Positions 1 to 11,679 of a stretch of 64,000 nucleotides of DNA are shown piece by piece (the first letter of the stretch is position 1; every line of letters starts with the position of its first letter). The notes below the pieces were generated by a model. The model saw only the letters and a list, made by a program, of their open reading frames with translations, did not search any database and was not told the origin of the DNA. Source of the stretch: Euphorbia lathyris. Lineage: Eukaryota; Streptophyta; Magnoliopsida; Malpighiales; Euphorbiaceae. The stretch is from positions 90,405,501 through 90,469,500 of the forward strand of contig NC_088915.1 of NCBI RefSeq assembly GCF_963576675.1, given 5' to 3'. Both the position numbers and the translations under genes were made by a program.

Positions 1-22
1 ATAAATAAAAGCGAAAAAATGA

Positions 23-205
23 GACTGGAGAGTGCAAATATCCCACATGTACAGGGAAGGAAACAGAGTCGCTGACCGTCTAGCTAGCCTAGCTGACCAA
101 AATTTTCTTGGCTGTCATATTTTATCTAGATGTCCTCAGGCTGTTAATGATATAATTATCGATGACATAGCGAGCGTCTCTTTCCCAAGAGTATGTAATG
201 TGTAA
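23..205 (+). pseudogene. LINE RNase H C-terminal fragment
   Basis: Open frame without a start, ending at TAA 203-205, preceded by TGA at 20-22. It contains YREGNRVADRLA, the last conserved block of the RNase H domain found at the C-terminus of ORF2 in plant L1-type LINEs. The same block occurs as YREQNRVADRLA in the LINE at 1347-6237, so this is a relative. A short 3' UTR rich in T and A follows to about 290. The rest of the element lies to the left of the window or is absent. It is a remnant with no function by itself. Confidence 0.75.
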
Positions 206-341
206 TGGTGTTTTTAGACCGTTTTGGCCTCCTTTTTAATAATAAAATAAATAGAAAGTCAAATTACAAAAAAATGGTCTTTGTCGTTTCTATTTGTCAA
301 GAAAATAGATTGTGGACAATTAGATAAGGTGTTTATGGGGT

Positions 342-1111
342 GGGTAAATTACACTAATGATCACTGAACTTTATACCATTAAATTAAAAGGCTGTTGCAT
401 TTTCAACAATTTCTTAATTTGACGTTAAGTTGAAATTTGAGAATAGAGAGTTAAAAATCAGCTCCAAGAGCCTCCTCTTAATGGCTCCTCAAATCATTAA
501 GGCGCGTTTTTTTTACTAAATTGAACTGAACTGAATTCTATATAATCTTTTAAAAATAGCAATAATTAAAATAAAAAATTTATAAAAATAATAATGATTC
601 TAATAATAATAATGAAAAAATAATTATAATTATAATAAGTAATGATAAATTACTAAACTGAATTAAATGCTATTGAACTGAATTGAACTGATTAATACTG
701 AAATTAAATAATAAAGAACATGGCCTAAAAGTCTCTCTATCTTTTATATTAATAGAGAACCCCTCTTCACTTCTTAGTGTCTCTTAATTTATTTTTTTTA
801 CTAATACTTTATTATTGAGGAGTCTCTTTCATCTCTATATTGGTAAATATAACCATAATTAATAATTTTAATAATAAAATAATAAATAAAGAGTGAATAT
901 GATGAGTATTCTCGGAGATGGTAAATGTCGTTGTAAACAACTTTAATTCTTATAATATTTTCATTTTGAGGTTGTTAACAGTAATTTTGAGGAGGTAATT
1001 AAAATTGAGTGGTCACCGGTGTTAAAAATTATAAAGTTTTTAAAAATTGAAGTTCTATTAACTATAATGTTAAAATTGGTAAAGTTCAGTGGTCATAGGT
1101 GTAATTTACCC
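342..1111. mobile_element. Inverted-repeat MITE/foldback element
   Basis: The left end GGGTAAATTACAC (342-) and the right end GTGTAATTTACCC (-1111) are inverted copies. The match continues inward through a segment reading 'ATCACTGAACTTT' on the left and 'AAAGTTCAGTGGTC' on the right. The interior is A/T-rich with no gene. No clean target duplication was found, so the superfamily is open. The terminal GGGTAAATTA is shared with the MULE-like element at 7328-8725. Confidence 0.65.
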
Positions 1112-1330
1112 TACACAGTTATGGCCAGTAGCTTAAAATAATACACAGTATTGTTTCTATATAATAAAAAAATAAAATCTCAATTGGCTGCTTAGTTGAA
1201 GCGTGACAGTTAAGGCTGCCTTTGGCACTGTGCGGTGACGTTTCAAAGATTAAATAAAAAACAAATTTATATTAATATTTTAAAGAGATTTGATTTGATT
1301 TGTTGAAATTATAAATGGAATAAGCAATTA
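1112..1330. other. Intergenic, nothing identified
   Basis: A/T-rich unique-looking sequence between the inverted-repeat element and the LINE target duplication. I see no gene or repeat in it. Confidence 0.5.
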
Positions 1331-1346
1331 ATAAATTATCTTGCAC
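1331..1346. repeat. LINE target-site duplication, left copy
   Basis: ATAAATTATCTTGCAC, identical to 6238-6253 at the end of the LINE poly(A) tail. It fixes both insertion borders and shows that the element entered by target-primed reverse transcription. Confidence 0.9.
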
Positions 1347-2057
1347 TACCTCTACTATGAATGTGGTATGTTTGGCCATACCCTTGAGGGTTGTCCTAAG
1401 AGGAGGAAGGACGTGGAGGAGTTGGTGCAACCTATCATAGGCGAAGCTGAGAAGAGTCAAGGGGAAGTAAGGAGCTTTGGCCCATGGATGCTTGCCAAGA
1501 GGCCAGTGAGAAGGAAGCCACGGGTTAATGTTAATGCTAATCATTCACCAGATATCAGTACGAAGATGACTACTCTCCAGATTGCTCCTGAGATCAAGGT
1601 CAGACCCCCGGATATTAAGAAGGGGATTGAGACTCGAGTGGACTCAGCTTCGGGTTCCGGGTCAAGGTTCGGTGTTTTGTCTATGGAGGAAGATCAAGAC
1701 TCGGATCCTTCTGATAAGCAGATTGATTTAAGCATGCCTGGTCTGGAGTCGGTAGAGCATGCCTCTAGTCTGGGTAATTCTATTAATCCTCTCTTTGTCT
1801 CTAATGCTTCTGCTAAAGGCAAAGAGATTCCCCAGTCTATCCTGTCAGCTGGGAAGGGTTTGAGTAGGGAGGCGAGTACTCTACATCCTCCTGTTGATGC
1901 TCCTATTAGTAAGACTATAGGAGTGAGTAAGTTAAACATGAAGAATCCCAAAGGGAAACCTAAAAAGAACCTTCATGGTTTGAATTCTTTGGATAAAAGG
2001 GGTCCTTCTGGGACCGCCTCTAGGCTCTCCGGAGCCCCAAACAAATACCTGATCTAG
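1347..2057 (+). pseudogene. LINE ORF1 C-terminal part (nucleic-acid-binding protein)
   Basis: C-terminal part of the Gag-like ORF1 protein of a plant LINE, which coats the element RNA. The frame opens inside the target duplication and has no native start. The CCHC zinc knuckle lies right at the truncated end: CGMFGHTLEGC keeps the last Cys-His-Cys ligands, but the first Cys position is Tyr (LYYEC). The rest is a low-complexity, Ser/Lys-rich tail typical of ORF1. It ends at 2055-2057, 33 bases before the ORF2 start. Broken by truncation. Confidence 0.8.
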
Positions 2058-2090
2058 GGTTTGGGCCTGCGTCTGTAGTCTCCCCCTCTG

Positions 2091-5000
2091 ATGGACTTCT
2101 TCGTTTGGAATGTTAGAGGTGCGGCGAGCAAGGCTACCCGCATTCATGTCAATGATCTCATTAAACAGTTTAACCCTTCCTGCTTTGTCCTTCTTGAGAC
2201 CAAGGTTAGTGGAGCCAAAGCAGATGAGGTGGTTAGAAAGTTTAAGAATTGGAATTGCGTCAGGTCGGAGGCTACTGGCCGGGCAGGGGGGATTTGGCTC
2301 TTTTGGAAGCCAGGTCAAGTCAATATTGATATTGTTACTATGGACAGTCAATTCATCCATAGTAAGGTGTGTTACCCGGGTAATAAACCCTTCTTTATTA
2401 CCTTCGTCTATGCTGATCCTGTTTCGACTAACCGAAGAAGGCTGTGGGAGATCCTTCATTCTTTTAGCTCTAACATGGTGGAGGCGTGGTTGGTTGTCGG
2501 GGATTTTAATGAGATTGCCCTCTTGAGTGATCAGAGAGGAGGGGGTAATCATTATGTGAACCGGTGTCTTAATCATAAGCAAAGTATGGATATGTGCGGG
2601 CTTTCGGACCTGGGTGCTGCTGGCCACAATTTACCTGGAAAAGGAATAGTGTGTTTGTTAGGTTGGATAAGGTGTACGCTAATGTTGCAGCGATTTATAG
2701 GTTTCCTGAGGTCAAGGTACTTAATCTCCCTTTCCGTCACTCAGACCATTGTCCTATCCTCATTAATTTGGTCAAAGGAAATCGGCTGAAAGGTAATAGA
2801 CCTTTTAGGTATCTAGTGGCTTGGGAGTCTCACCCCGAGTTTAAGGATTTCGTTAAAAGAAATTGGCATCCCCACTCTGATGTTCTCCTCGCTACTGAGG
2901 AATTCAGGAGGAATGTGGCTGTTTGGAATAAAAATACTTTTGGTCATATTATCAGGAGGAAGAACAAACTCTTGAGGAGAATGGAAGGTGTTCAGCGTTG
3001 CTTGGAGGTTCGTTTTGATCATAGCCTGAAGGGTCACCTAAGAGCTCTTCAGAACGAGTTGGAAGCTGTGCTTAGACAGGAAGAGCTTCTGTGGTTCCAG
3101 AAATCTAGGAAGGCTTGGATTCAAGACGGGGACCGGAATACCAGGTTTTTCCACCTCTCAACGATCATTAGGAGACAGCGAAATAGGATCGAGGCTATTA
3201 AAGACGCCAGTGGTGAGTGGATTTTTGAGGAGGAGGACATTCGGCGCCTTGCCCTTGATTTCTACAAGGACATGTTCAGAGAGGAAGCTGTGGACCTAGA
3301 GAGTGCCCACTCTGGCATTTCCTTTCCTCGTTTGGGGGAGGATGCTATTAATAATGCTTTCCATCCCATTGAGCTTAAAGAGATTGATCTGGCCTTCTCC
3401 AGCATCGGTTCCACTAAGGCTCCTGGTATTGATGGTATCCCCGCTAGTTTCTATCATAAACACTGGGACACTGTTAAAGAGGGTATATACAGCTTTGTGT
3501 TAGGTGTCTTTGGTGGTTCAAACGATATCAGTTTGGTTAATAAAATCCTCATTGTCTTGATTCCTAAGGTTGCCAAGCCTTCTTCCTTTCTCCAGATGAG
3601 ACCCATCAGTCTTTGTAATGTCTTGTATAAAGCTATTACTAAGATTGTGGCTAATAGAATCCGGAAGATCCTTCCGGATATTATCAGCCAAAATCAAGGG
3701 AGCTTTGTTCCTGGAAGACAATTGATGGATAACGTTGTTATTGCCCAGGAGGTTGTCCATTCTATGAAGATTAAGAAAGGCAAGAAATGGATCGTGGCTC
3801 TCAAGCTGGATCTGGAGAAAGCCTATGATAGGTTGAACTGGAGCTTTCTTCTGGATAGTTTAGCCAAAGCTGGTATCCCAGAGAACTGGAGGAATTTGAT
3901 TGGAAAGTATATCTCCTCTCCTGTTTTCCAGGTTATGATCAATGGGGATATGTCGGATGAGTTCTCTCCATCCAGGGGTATTCGTCAAGGGGATCCTATG
4001 AGCCCCTTCCTTTTTGTTATTGCCATGGAAAGATTGTCTCACCTGATCCAAGAGGCGGTGAGCAAAGGGACTCTCCACCCTGTTTCCATCAACAGACATT
4101 GCCCCCCTGTAACCCATTTACTCTTTGCTGATGATGTCATGCTTTTTGTGGAGGGTAATGAGGAACAAATTAAGGCTGTGATGGATATCCTCGACTGCTT
4201 TTGTGAGGCTTCTGGCCAGAAGATTAACATCCATAAATCCCGTATGCTTTGTTCCAAGAATATGGATAATAGCTTGTGTAGAAGACTGAGTGATATGTCT
4301 GACATTCCCCTGACTCAATCGTTTGGGAAATAACTTGGGGTCCCTCTTCATAGTGACAGGGTGACCAAAGCCTCTTTTAAAGACATTTTGGACAAATCTA
4401 ACGGTTTGTGTGCTAGCTGGAAAGCTAATTCTCTTTCCCTTGCAGGTCGCCTTACTTTAATCCAGTCTATCAACTGCGCTGCTCCAAATCACATCATGCA
4501 AGCCTGTAAGCTCCCTGAGCCGGTCCTCAACGATCTTGATAAAATTAATCGGCGTTTTCTGTGGGGAGAGTCTGGGGATGGGAGGAAGATTCACCTGGTC
4601 CCTTGGAAGGAAGCCTGCCAGCCTAAGAGCAGGGGGGGTCTTGGTATAAGGAAAACTAAGGACAATAATAAAGTCCTGTTAATGAAGCTTCTTTGGAGAA
4701 TGTGGCAATCCCCCTCCTCCCTTTGGGTTCGTCTTCTGTGCGGCAAGTATAGGAAAGATAGAATCTTTGGTGGCCCGAAGGAGAGGGTTGTCAGCTGTTC
4801 CTTCCTCTGGAAAGGGCTTAGTGCTGTTTTTGCTGAGTTCTGTATGGGGATTGGCTTGGAGGTGGGTAATGGGAGATCCATTAGTTTCTGGTATGACACC
4901 TGGATTGGTGACAAACCGTTGATTGAGGTGTGCATCGCCCCTCCGCCGAATGATCTCCTCTCCTGGAGAATTGCTGATGTGGTGGACTCGGAGGGAGACT

Positions 5001-6190
5001 GGATCTGGTCTAAGTTCGACTCCTTTCTTAGCCTGGAGACCCTCCTTAATATTAGAGGTGTGAAGATTAGTAATCAGGAGGAGGATAAGGACAGACACTG
5101 CTGGGCCTTGACTAATAATGGTTCTTATTCTTGCAAATCGGCCTATGAAGCTTTTACCCCTAATAGGGCTGATCCTCCTTTGGAAATTTGGAAGTCCATT
5201 TGGGCCCTCAAAGTCCCCTACCGCATTAGGAGTTTCCTATGGCTGGGAGTCAAAGACAGGCTCCTCACGAATGCAGATAGACACAAAAGGCACTTGGCTG
5301 TATCTGGTGCCTGTAGCAGATGCAGCGGCCATGTGGAAACCTTGTGCCATGCTTTGAGGGATTGCCCGAATAGTAGAAAGGTTTGGGAAGGGGTCCTTCC
5401 TCACCACATCCTTCCTTCCTTTATGGGGTTCTCTGATATTGACTGGTTCTCTGAAGGCGTTAATGGGAATTTGTTGGCCAGTATGGAGCACGGGGCTATT
5501 CTCTTCGCTATTATTTGTCACCAAATGTGGAAATGGAGGAATGAAGAGTTATTTGCTGAGAAGACTGTCTTTATTCCTGACCTCCGGTTTTACTTCTCGA
5601 AAAAACTCTCTGTTATTACAAAGAGTTTTGAAGGAGAGCCCCTGGTTCACCCCTCCCCGATTAAAGAGGTCCAGTTAGTTGGTTGGAGGAAGCCCAGGGG
5701 AGGGGTTGTCAAGTTGAATACGGATGGCTCCTGCCTTAGTAATGGCAGAATTGCTGCTGGTGGAGTTCTTCGGGATGCTGGTGGCGCCTGGCTGGCTGGG
5801 TTTACCCATAACTTAGGTACGGGCTCCTCCTTTACTGCAGAGCTCTGGGGGATCTTGTCTGGCATTAAACTCGCCATTCGCATGGGTGTTAAAAGACTTT
5901 CGGTGGAGTCTGACAATTTGGAGGCTATCAACAGGATTTCGGATAGACATGCTGTTTGTCTTAAGAGTCAGAATCTCATTAAAGCCATCTTGAGGCTTCG
6001 TCCTGCTTTCGATTCTCTTACCTTCTCCCATATTTATAGGGAGCAAAACCGCGTGGCGGATCGCTTGGCAGCTGCTGGGCATGGGGGGATGTTAGGTGTT
6101 TCTACCCTTTCCGTTCCTCCTTCTTTTCTGTTACCTTCTCTTCTTGAGGATAGGATTGGGGTCAGTCTTCCTAGACTGATCCCGGGTTAG
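2091..6190 (+). pseudogene. LINE ORF2: endonuclease, reverse transcriptase, RNase H (frameshift and stop)
   Basis: ORF2 of a plant L1-type LINE, which nicks target DNA and copies the RNA in place. An AP-type endonuclease opens it (FFVWNVRGA, LETK, VVGDFNEI). Near 2622 one base is missing from a Gly codon and the frame jumps; the endonuclease then continues with FTWKR and HSDHCPI. The reverse transcriptase follows, with AYDRLNW and the intact catalytic FADD near 4124. The stop TAA at 4331-4333 falls in the conserved GKYLGVP block in place of the Tyr codon. The frame then runs on through a zf-RVT zinc finger (CSRC...H...C, about 5315-5370) and an RNase H with Asp (NTDGS), Glu (TAELW), Asp (ESDN) and the final VADRLA block. 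It ends at TAG 6188-6190. Confidence 0.9.
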
Positions 6191-6237
6191 GTTTTTGTTT
6201 GTTTGTTTTTTTTTCTTCCCTTCTTACCAAAAAAAAA

Positions 6238-6253
6238 ATAAATTATCTTGCAC
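6238..6253. repeat. LINE target-site duplication, right copy
   Basis: Exact repeat of 1331-1346 immediately after the A-rich tail. Its first A may belong either to the tail or to the duplication. Confidence 0.9.
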
Positions 6254-6282
6254 CCACTATATTATATTATATATTTATATTA

Positions 6283-6671
6283 GAACTAATACACAAATAA
6301 CCCCCTGAACTAGTCTAAATGTTGCAACTCCCCTTCCAACTTTCAATTGTAACAATTTACCCCTCAAACTTGTCCAATTGTAACAACTTACCCCTTAAAC
6401 TTGTCAAATTATAAAACACAACCCCAATTGAAGAAACACGTGAAATACAAAATCTGTAATGCTCGTGAAGTATGATAATCAGATCTTTGGCGTGATATGA
6501 ATCTGGGAAAACTTTTTTACGGTTGCTTCAAATACGGGGTAAAAAAAAATTCCCAATTTGGGGTTATGTTTTACAATTGGACAAGTTTAAGGGGTAAGTT
6601 GTTACAATTGAAAGTTGAGGGGGGCAGTTGCAACATTTGGACAAGTTCAGGAGGTAATTGTGTATTAGGCC
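6283..6671. mobile_element. MULE-type MITE, family A copy 1, TSD TTTATATTA
   Basis: Left end CTAATACACAAATAACCCCC and right end GGTAATTGTGTATTAGGCC are inverted. The inner parts (AACTTTCAATTGTAAC and GTTACAATTGAAAGTT) pair as well. A perfect 9-bp target duplication TTTATATTA lies at 6274-6282 and 6672-6680. Nine-bp duplications and long inverted ends fit a non-autonomous Mutator-like element. A second copy lies at 30403-30810. No coding capacity. It landed 21 bp beyond the LINE duplication. Confidence 0.85.
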
Positions 6672-6700
6672 TTTATATTATATTATATGGCATTTAATAT

Positions 6701-7303
6701 AGACCCGGCAAAGCGACACACGATCCGATGACATGACACGAACATGACATGCTTTTTTAGTGTTCGTGTTTAGGGTTTTATGACACGACACGAAAGTTGA
6801 CACGATACGAAATGACACGTTAATTTTCGTGTCATTTTCGTGTCAACCCAAAAACACGAAACTGACACGGATATTGAAAATTATTGTTATATTCTCTCGT
6901 GTTTTTTATATCACTTTATTAATACAGATAATAAAATTATAATAATTAATTGCAAATATTGATTTGAATTTCCTAAATTGTTATAAACACATTACATGAC
7001 TCTCTAACATGATATTATCGAACTTTTCGATAATTATTGTTAACATACTAATCTAAAAATGATATAAAATGTTTAAAAACGGTACCACATCTTCTTATAC
7101 TTTTAAGAGTTATTATTAATATATATGCATAACAAAATTACATGTAACCCGAAAACACGACACGAAATCGACACTAACCCGAACAGGTTAATACGACTTT
7201 GACACGAAAGTTTTTGGGTTGGGTTTGGGTTTACTCTTTTTTGACACGAACCCGAAATGACACAATACGAACACGAATCGAACACGATAATTGACAGGTA
7301 TAA
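6701..7303. mobile_element. hAT-type MITE rich in GACACG/CGTGTC, TSD TTTAATAT
   Basis: Segment packed with short GACACGA and TCGTGTC repeats near both ends, typical of the subterminal repeats of hAT elements. An 8-bp direct repeat TTTAATAT flanks it at 6693-6700 and 7304-7311, as hAT transposases make. The ends (AGACCCGGCAA and the inverted TTGACAGGTAT) match only partly, so the copy is old. The centre is A/T-rich and has no gene. Confidence 0.7.
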
Positions 7304-7327
7304 TTTAATATTCATATATATAGTTCA

Positions 7328-8725
7328 GGGTAAATTACATATGTGGTGTACAACCTTTACCCCAAATCACACTTTGGTGTAAAACCAAAATTTTATCACA
7401 CTAAACAGTACATGCTTCAGGTGACCTCCCACTAAAGTGTACAGCCGATTTTTATGACCGGTCAACGCTGGTCAACTATGTCACGTCAGCATTTTTCATT
7501 GTAAAATTAGAAAAAGTGGGACGCACTCTTTATGGAATGACTAATATAATCTCATTCCTTATAAAATTACTAAAATACCCTCATCTTCTTCCTTCAACCT
7601 CTCTCTCCATTTCTCTCTCTACATCTTCTCTCTCACTCCTCTCTCTCTCCACCATTTATATGCATTTCTTTTAAACTAGTTTCTTCTCTGCCTTCTTTAA
7701 TGGAATTGATTTGGACTAGAGCTTATTGTTCTTATTGTTATTCCATTGCTGCAATATAAAATTATAAACCTCTCCACCATTTTTATGTTCCCAAATTAAA
7801 ATGCATTGCAGGTGCTTGCTTTTTTGTTTATGAGAATAATGCTTCTAAATTATGTGGATTCTTAGGACGCAGGGAATTCCAGAAGAAATTGAGTATTTTT
7901 GGTTCAATGATGACCTGTGAAACCACAAGAGTAATTTTAGTGATCACATTTGCATAGGAGAAAACTCTGCAAATGGTATTAACCAAAAGAAAAGGCAAAA
8001 CTTTCAAAACTCTCTCTCTTTCTATATACATATGAACTTCCAAAAAATCAGCTAATGACGATCAAAAATCAAAAAAATCCCCAAACAGAGAACAAAATAA
8101 AGGCATAAAAAGCAAAAGCTAAAAGGAATCTAATCTAAGTGAAAATTAAGATGAATGACTAAATTAACAAAATCTAATTAATGAACGAAATTGCAGATGT
8201 ATGTTAACTAACAGTAAGAAAATCAACTAAAACTGAAAATTAAGAAGAAGAAACATCGGGTTGAGTCGAAGAAGAATGTAAATGGAAGCTTAACTGTTTG
8301 ATGAAATGATGAGCAGAGAAGAAGAGAGAGAGAAAGAGAGAAGTGAAGAGAACAGAACAGAAGAAAGAAAGCAACCGTAACAAAAACATGTCAAAACAAA
8401 AAAAATAAAAAATATAAAAACACATTAAAGTAGAGAGAGGAATGAGAGGGAGGGGTTGAAGGAGGAAGATAAAGTTATTTTAGTAATTTTATAAGGAATG
8501 AGGTTATATTAGTCCTTCATAAAGAGAGCGGTCCCACTTTTTCTAATTCTACAATGAAAAATGTTGATGTGGCATAGTTGACCAGCGTTGACCGGTCATA
8601 AAAACCGGCTGCACACTTTAGTGGGAGGTCACCTGTAGCTTGTACAGTTTAATGTGACAAAATTTTGGTTGTATACCAAAGTGTGATTTGAGGTAAAGGT
8701 TGTACACCACATATATAATTTACCC
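7328..8725. mobile_element. MULE-like element with ~270-bp inverted ends, TSD ATATA(G/A)TTCA
   Basis: The first about 270 bases (GGGTAAATTACATATGTGG...) match the inverted last about 270 bases (...CCACATATATAATTTACCC) with few changes. Flanks are ATATAGTTCA (7318-7327) and ATATAATTCA (8726-8735), a 9-10-bp target duplication with one mismatch, as in Mutator-like elements. No transposase is present. The interior (7600-8460) has CT-rich leader-like sequence and splice-like signals on the minus strand, which could be a captured gene piece that I cannot name. Confidence 0.8.
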
Positions 8726-8735
8726 ATATAATTCA

Positions 8736-8882
8736 TTTTAAAAAATAAAAAAATATTCATATATAGTTTATAAAAGAAGCCATCACTAATTATTTTCTGC
8801 AACGTGATTCTTGCTATCACTCCAACAAGTCTACCGACTGTTGGAACAATTTTATAAATAAATGTAAGACTTTCTATACATA
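8736..8882. other. Intergenic, nothing identified
   Basis: A/T-rich sequence between the MULE-like element and the TRIM duplication; no gene seen. Confidence 0.5.
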
Positions 8883-8887
8883 TTTGA

Positions 8888-9215
8888 TGTCGGAGATTAA
8901 TATAAGATATATGATTGGACCTTAACTATCAGTTCGAATTTTTAGTTCAATCGGTTCCATGACATGGTATCAAAGTCTCTAGGATCAAACGGTCGAGGTT
9001 CGAGTCCCGGCAACCTCATTAATTTGTGGAATTAAAAACACAAAGCGGGATGAACATGTGTTGTGCACGCTGCAAGCCCAAAGGGCATTTGCGAGTGGAA
9101 GTGTGTCGGAGTTTAATATAAGAGATATATGATTGAGCCTTCGGAGATTAATATAAGATATATGATTGAGCCTTAACTATCAGCTCGAGCTTTTAATTCA
9201 ATCGGTTCCATGACA
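8888..9215 (+). mobile_element. TRIM (miniature LTR retrotransposon), TSD TTTGA
   Basis: A complete terminal-repeat retrotransposon in miniature, 328 bp. The 5' LTR is 8888-8964 (TGTCGGAG...GACA). The primer-binding site TGGTATCAAAGTC starts directly at 8965 and resembles the initiator-Met tRNA complement used by many plant TRIMs. A short purine-rich tract (GAGTGGAAGTG) precedes the 3' LTR, 9104-9215. The 5-bp duplication TTTGA is at 8883-8887 and 9216-9220. The 3' LTR is longer (112 against 77 bp) because a 33-35-bp piece is repeated within it. No coding capacity; such elements depend on proteins of others. Confidence 0.9.
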
Positions 9216-9227
9216 TTTGACATGTTT

Positions 9228-11525
9228 TGTCACATCCGTGTCCCTAATTTTAGTTATTATACCCTAATATTAGGTTTTATTATATTTATTTATTGATTAG
9301 AGATTTAATAGGGTATTATGGATATAGTTTGGAGGCTAATTTCATGTTTTAAGTGTAAAATTAAATGTTTAGGGTAAGTTTTAAAAGAAGTTAAAGTTTA
9401 GAGGGACCAAAAGGGAGATTGTCCCTTATTGGGAACACAAATCTCACAATTCAATATATGAATTTCGTGCATAGTGATCAAGTGCACATTTTATTAGCAA
9501 ACTCATCTTCATCTTCTCATCTTCTCCATCTTTCTTCTTCAAACACCCAAAATCACCAAGGGTTGATCATACCATGATATCTAGAGATTGCACCGTCGGA
9601 TCGAGCTGATTTTTTTACAGTAGCTTCTAGACATCCTAATACACATTGTGGTCGGTGTGATTTTGATTTGGAGATTCCTACATGAGGTTCGACCTAGGCA
9701 TATTAGAGAGGCAGATTTGAGGCTTAATGTGCTTATTCTCTCAATTAGTGCTAAAGTAAGTAATTATCAACTACCCTTTTGAGTTTTTATGTATATATAC
9801 GTATATACAACTCTATATTTTCTAGAAAATCAAATTTTTGTGGTGATTTTTTACATGCATTTGATTAATTGGAGTTTCTATGGATTAGTTTTTAACATGA
9901 GCTTAAAGTTAAGTTCAAGTAATTATATATGTATTTGCATGTCAATTTCAGCCTATAATATATGTTAATGTATATATGATTTGGGTTTTGTTTTGATGAA
10001 CTTGGTATATTTGATTAATATTTGTGTAAGATTTGATATTTTGAAGAGTAAATGAGTGGTTTTCTATAAGTTTATCTCTTAAAGTTTATTTTAGTTTTAA
10101 TTAAAATTTGTTAAAGTAGTAATTTTGATGAATTTTTGATTTATTGAAATAAAGTATTTATATATGATGATTTATATGCTTATTTTAAGAGATTGAAGTT
10201 AGTGTTGATAAATATATTTTAAATTATTTATTGTTGATTTTAGCTAATAATGATTTATGACTTAATATTCTGAAGAATGAAATTGAAGGAAAGTACTTGA
10301 AAATTTTATGATGTTGATTTATATATTTCTGATTTTAATTATATTAAATGAGTAATTGATTTTAAATGATTTTGTATTTTGAGCAATTTTTAGAGAATAT
10401 TTGAATAATTGTGGCTCTTTTGCGGAAGCCAAATGGTTATGGTTGTGAAAAGAGATTTGAGTATATTATAATTTTATGACATAAGATTTTTAGTATCCAT
10501 CAAGGGTAATCCGGATAGGTGGTTTAATTAAAGTCCGTATTTAGTGAGAAATACGGCCTGTGTACACAGTTGAAAGACCTATCGGGTATGGCAAAGAAGT
10601 GTTGAGTAAGACCACGCGGGTTAGGCAAAATTATGAGATATCTCGATTCTATTATATTGCGGGGATTGATACATACGGGGATTATCTCTCGGATGGATAC
10701 GGTTTATAAAATATTTAACGATATATGATATGAGGTATTTATTGAGATATAGTTTATGAAGTATCTTATTAAGATACAGTTGATGAAGTATTTATTGAAA
10801 TACGGTTTATGAAGTATTTATTGATGTACAGTTGATTTCAGTAAATGGTTAATTGCAATTTATTCATTTTATATAATTGAGATTTTAAGCAAATAAATAT
10901 ATATAGCTATTTTGGACATGAGTTTTATATTAATTGTTTTAGTACAGTGATTTATGTTTTGACTATGTGTGGTATTTTGGGAAATGATAGCAATCTTGAT
11001 ATTTTAAATTGCATATTTGGTTAAAGGTACTATTTTGAGTATTTTATCATGGTTTAATCCATAAAAAGGTTCATTTTGAAGAATATGAATTTTAAATGAT
11101 GCATTTTGAAAATTAAACTATAAATATAGTTATTTTGAGTATAAATACTTTACGTAGTTGATAATTGCTTACTGAGATTTTTGTCTCACCGTTTTAAATG
11201 TTTTAATGTTTTTAGGTAAAAGTACATGATCTAGAGAAGATTACCGACTGATTAGGCGAAGATTGAAAGTTATTGCTTATTGTTACAATTATCATTAGAA
11301 CTTTAGTGTTTCAATTGTAATATAATGGAGTTGGTAAATATATTGAGGTTCTTAAATGACTAATGTAGTAAGGATATTGATTTATTTAGAATATACCTTT
11401 ATGAGGAATGCCTAGAAAAGTGATATTTATGATATTTAGATAGTTTCGAGACTATTAAGTGTTGATTGTGGTTTTTCTAGTTCGCGCCCGATGCCGATTG
11501 GGGTCGTTCCGGATCGGGTGTGACA
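9228..11525 (+). mobile_element. Solo LTR, Ty3/gypsy (Tekay/Del-like), TSD TGTTT
   Basis: A 2.3-kb segment beginning TGTCACATCC and ending GGGTGTGACA, inverted ends typical of long LTRs of chromovirus (Tekay/Del) type. The 5-bp duplication TGTTT is at 9223-9227 and 11526-11530. There is no second LTR and no internal coding sequence, so it is a solo LTR left after LTR-LTR recombination. The interior is A/T-rich with a short GC-richer block near 10500-10690. The exact lineage is inferred from the terminal motif and length only. Confidence 0.8.
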
Positions 11526-11530
11526 TGTTT

Positions 11531-11679
11531 AATATGGATCTATAAGAGGTTCTATTATTTCAATTATTATATGGAGTCATAATATAGTATTCAAATGTAA
11601 ATTAGGGGTTCTTCGAATGACATGGAAAACCCGATGTTTAATATAAAAACTCTCTATTATAAATAGTTTTGATGATTTC
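11531..11679. other. Intergenic, nothing identified
   Basis: A/T-rich flank between the solo LTR and the duplicated hAT-like segment; no feature seen. Confidence 0.5.

Larger units (their letters stand above)
1347..6237 (+). mobile_element. Plant L1-type LINE, 5'-truncated, TSD 16 bp
   Basis: A non-LTR retrotransposon bounded by a 16-bp direct repeat ATAAATTATCTTGCAC at 1331-1346 and 6238-6253. It ends with a short A-run after 'TTCTTACC' (6229-6237), the usual poly(A)-type tail. It starts inside the zinc-knuckle region of ORF1, so most of ORF1 was lost on insertion by incomplete reverse transcription. ORF2 is nearly full length, with only two visible breaks: a 1-nt shift near 2622 and a stop at 4331. 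Few lesions suggest a fairly recent insertion. It lacks the 5' promoter, so it is dead. Confidence 0.9.

Noticed and set aside
8965..9030. tRNA-like GGTTCGAGTCCCGG, possible tRNA gene or SINE B box
   Set aside because: It lies just after the TRIM primer-binding site and between matching LTRs; there is no cloverleaf.
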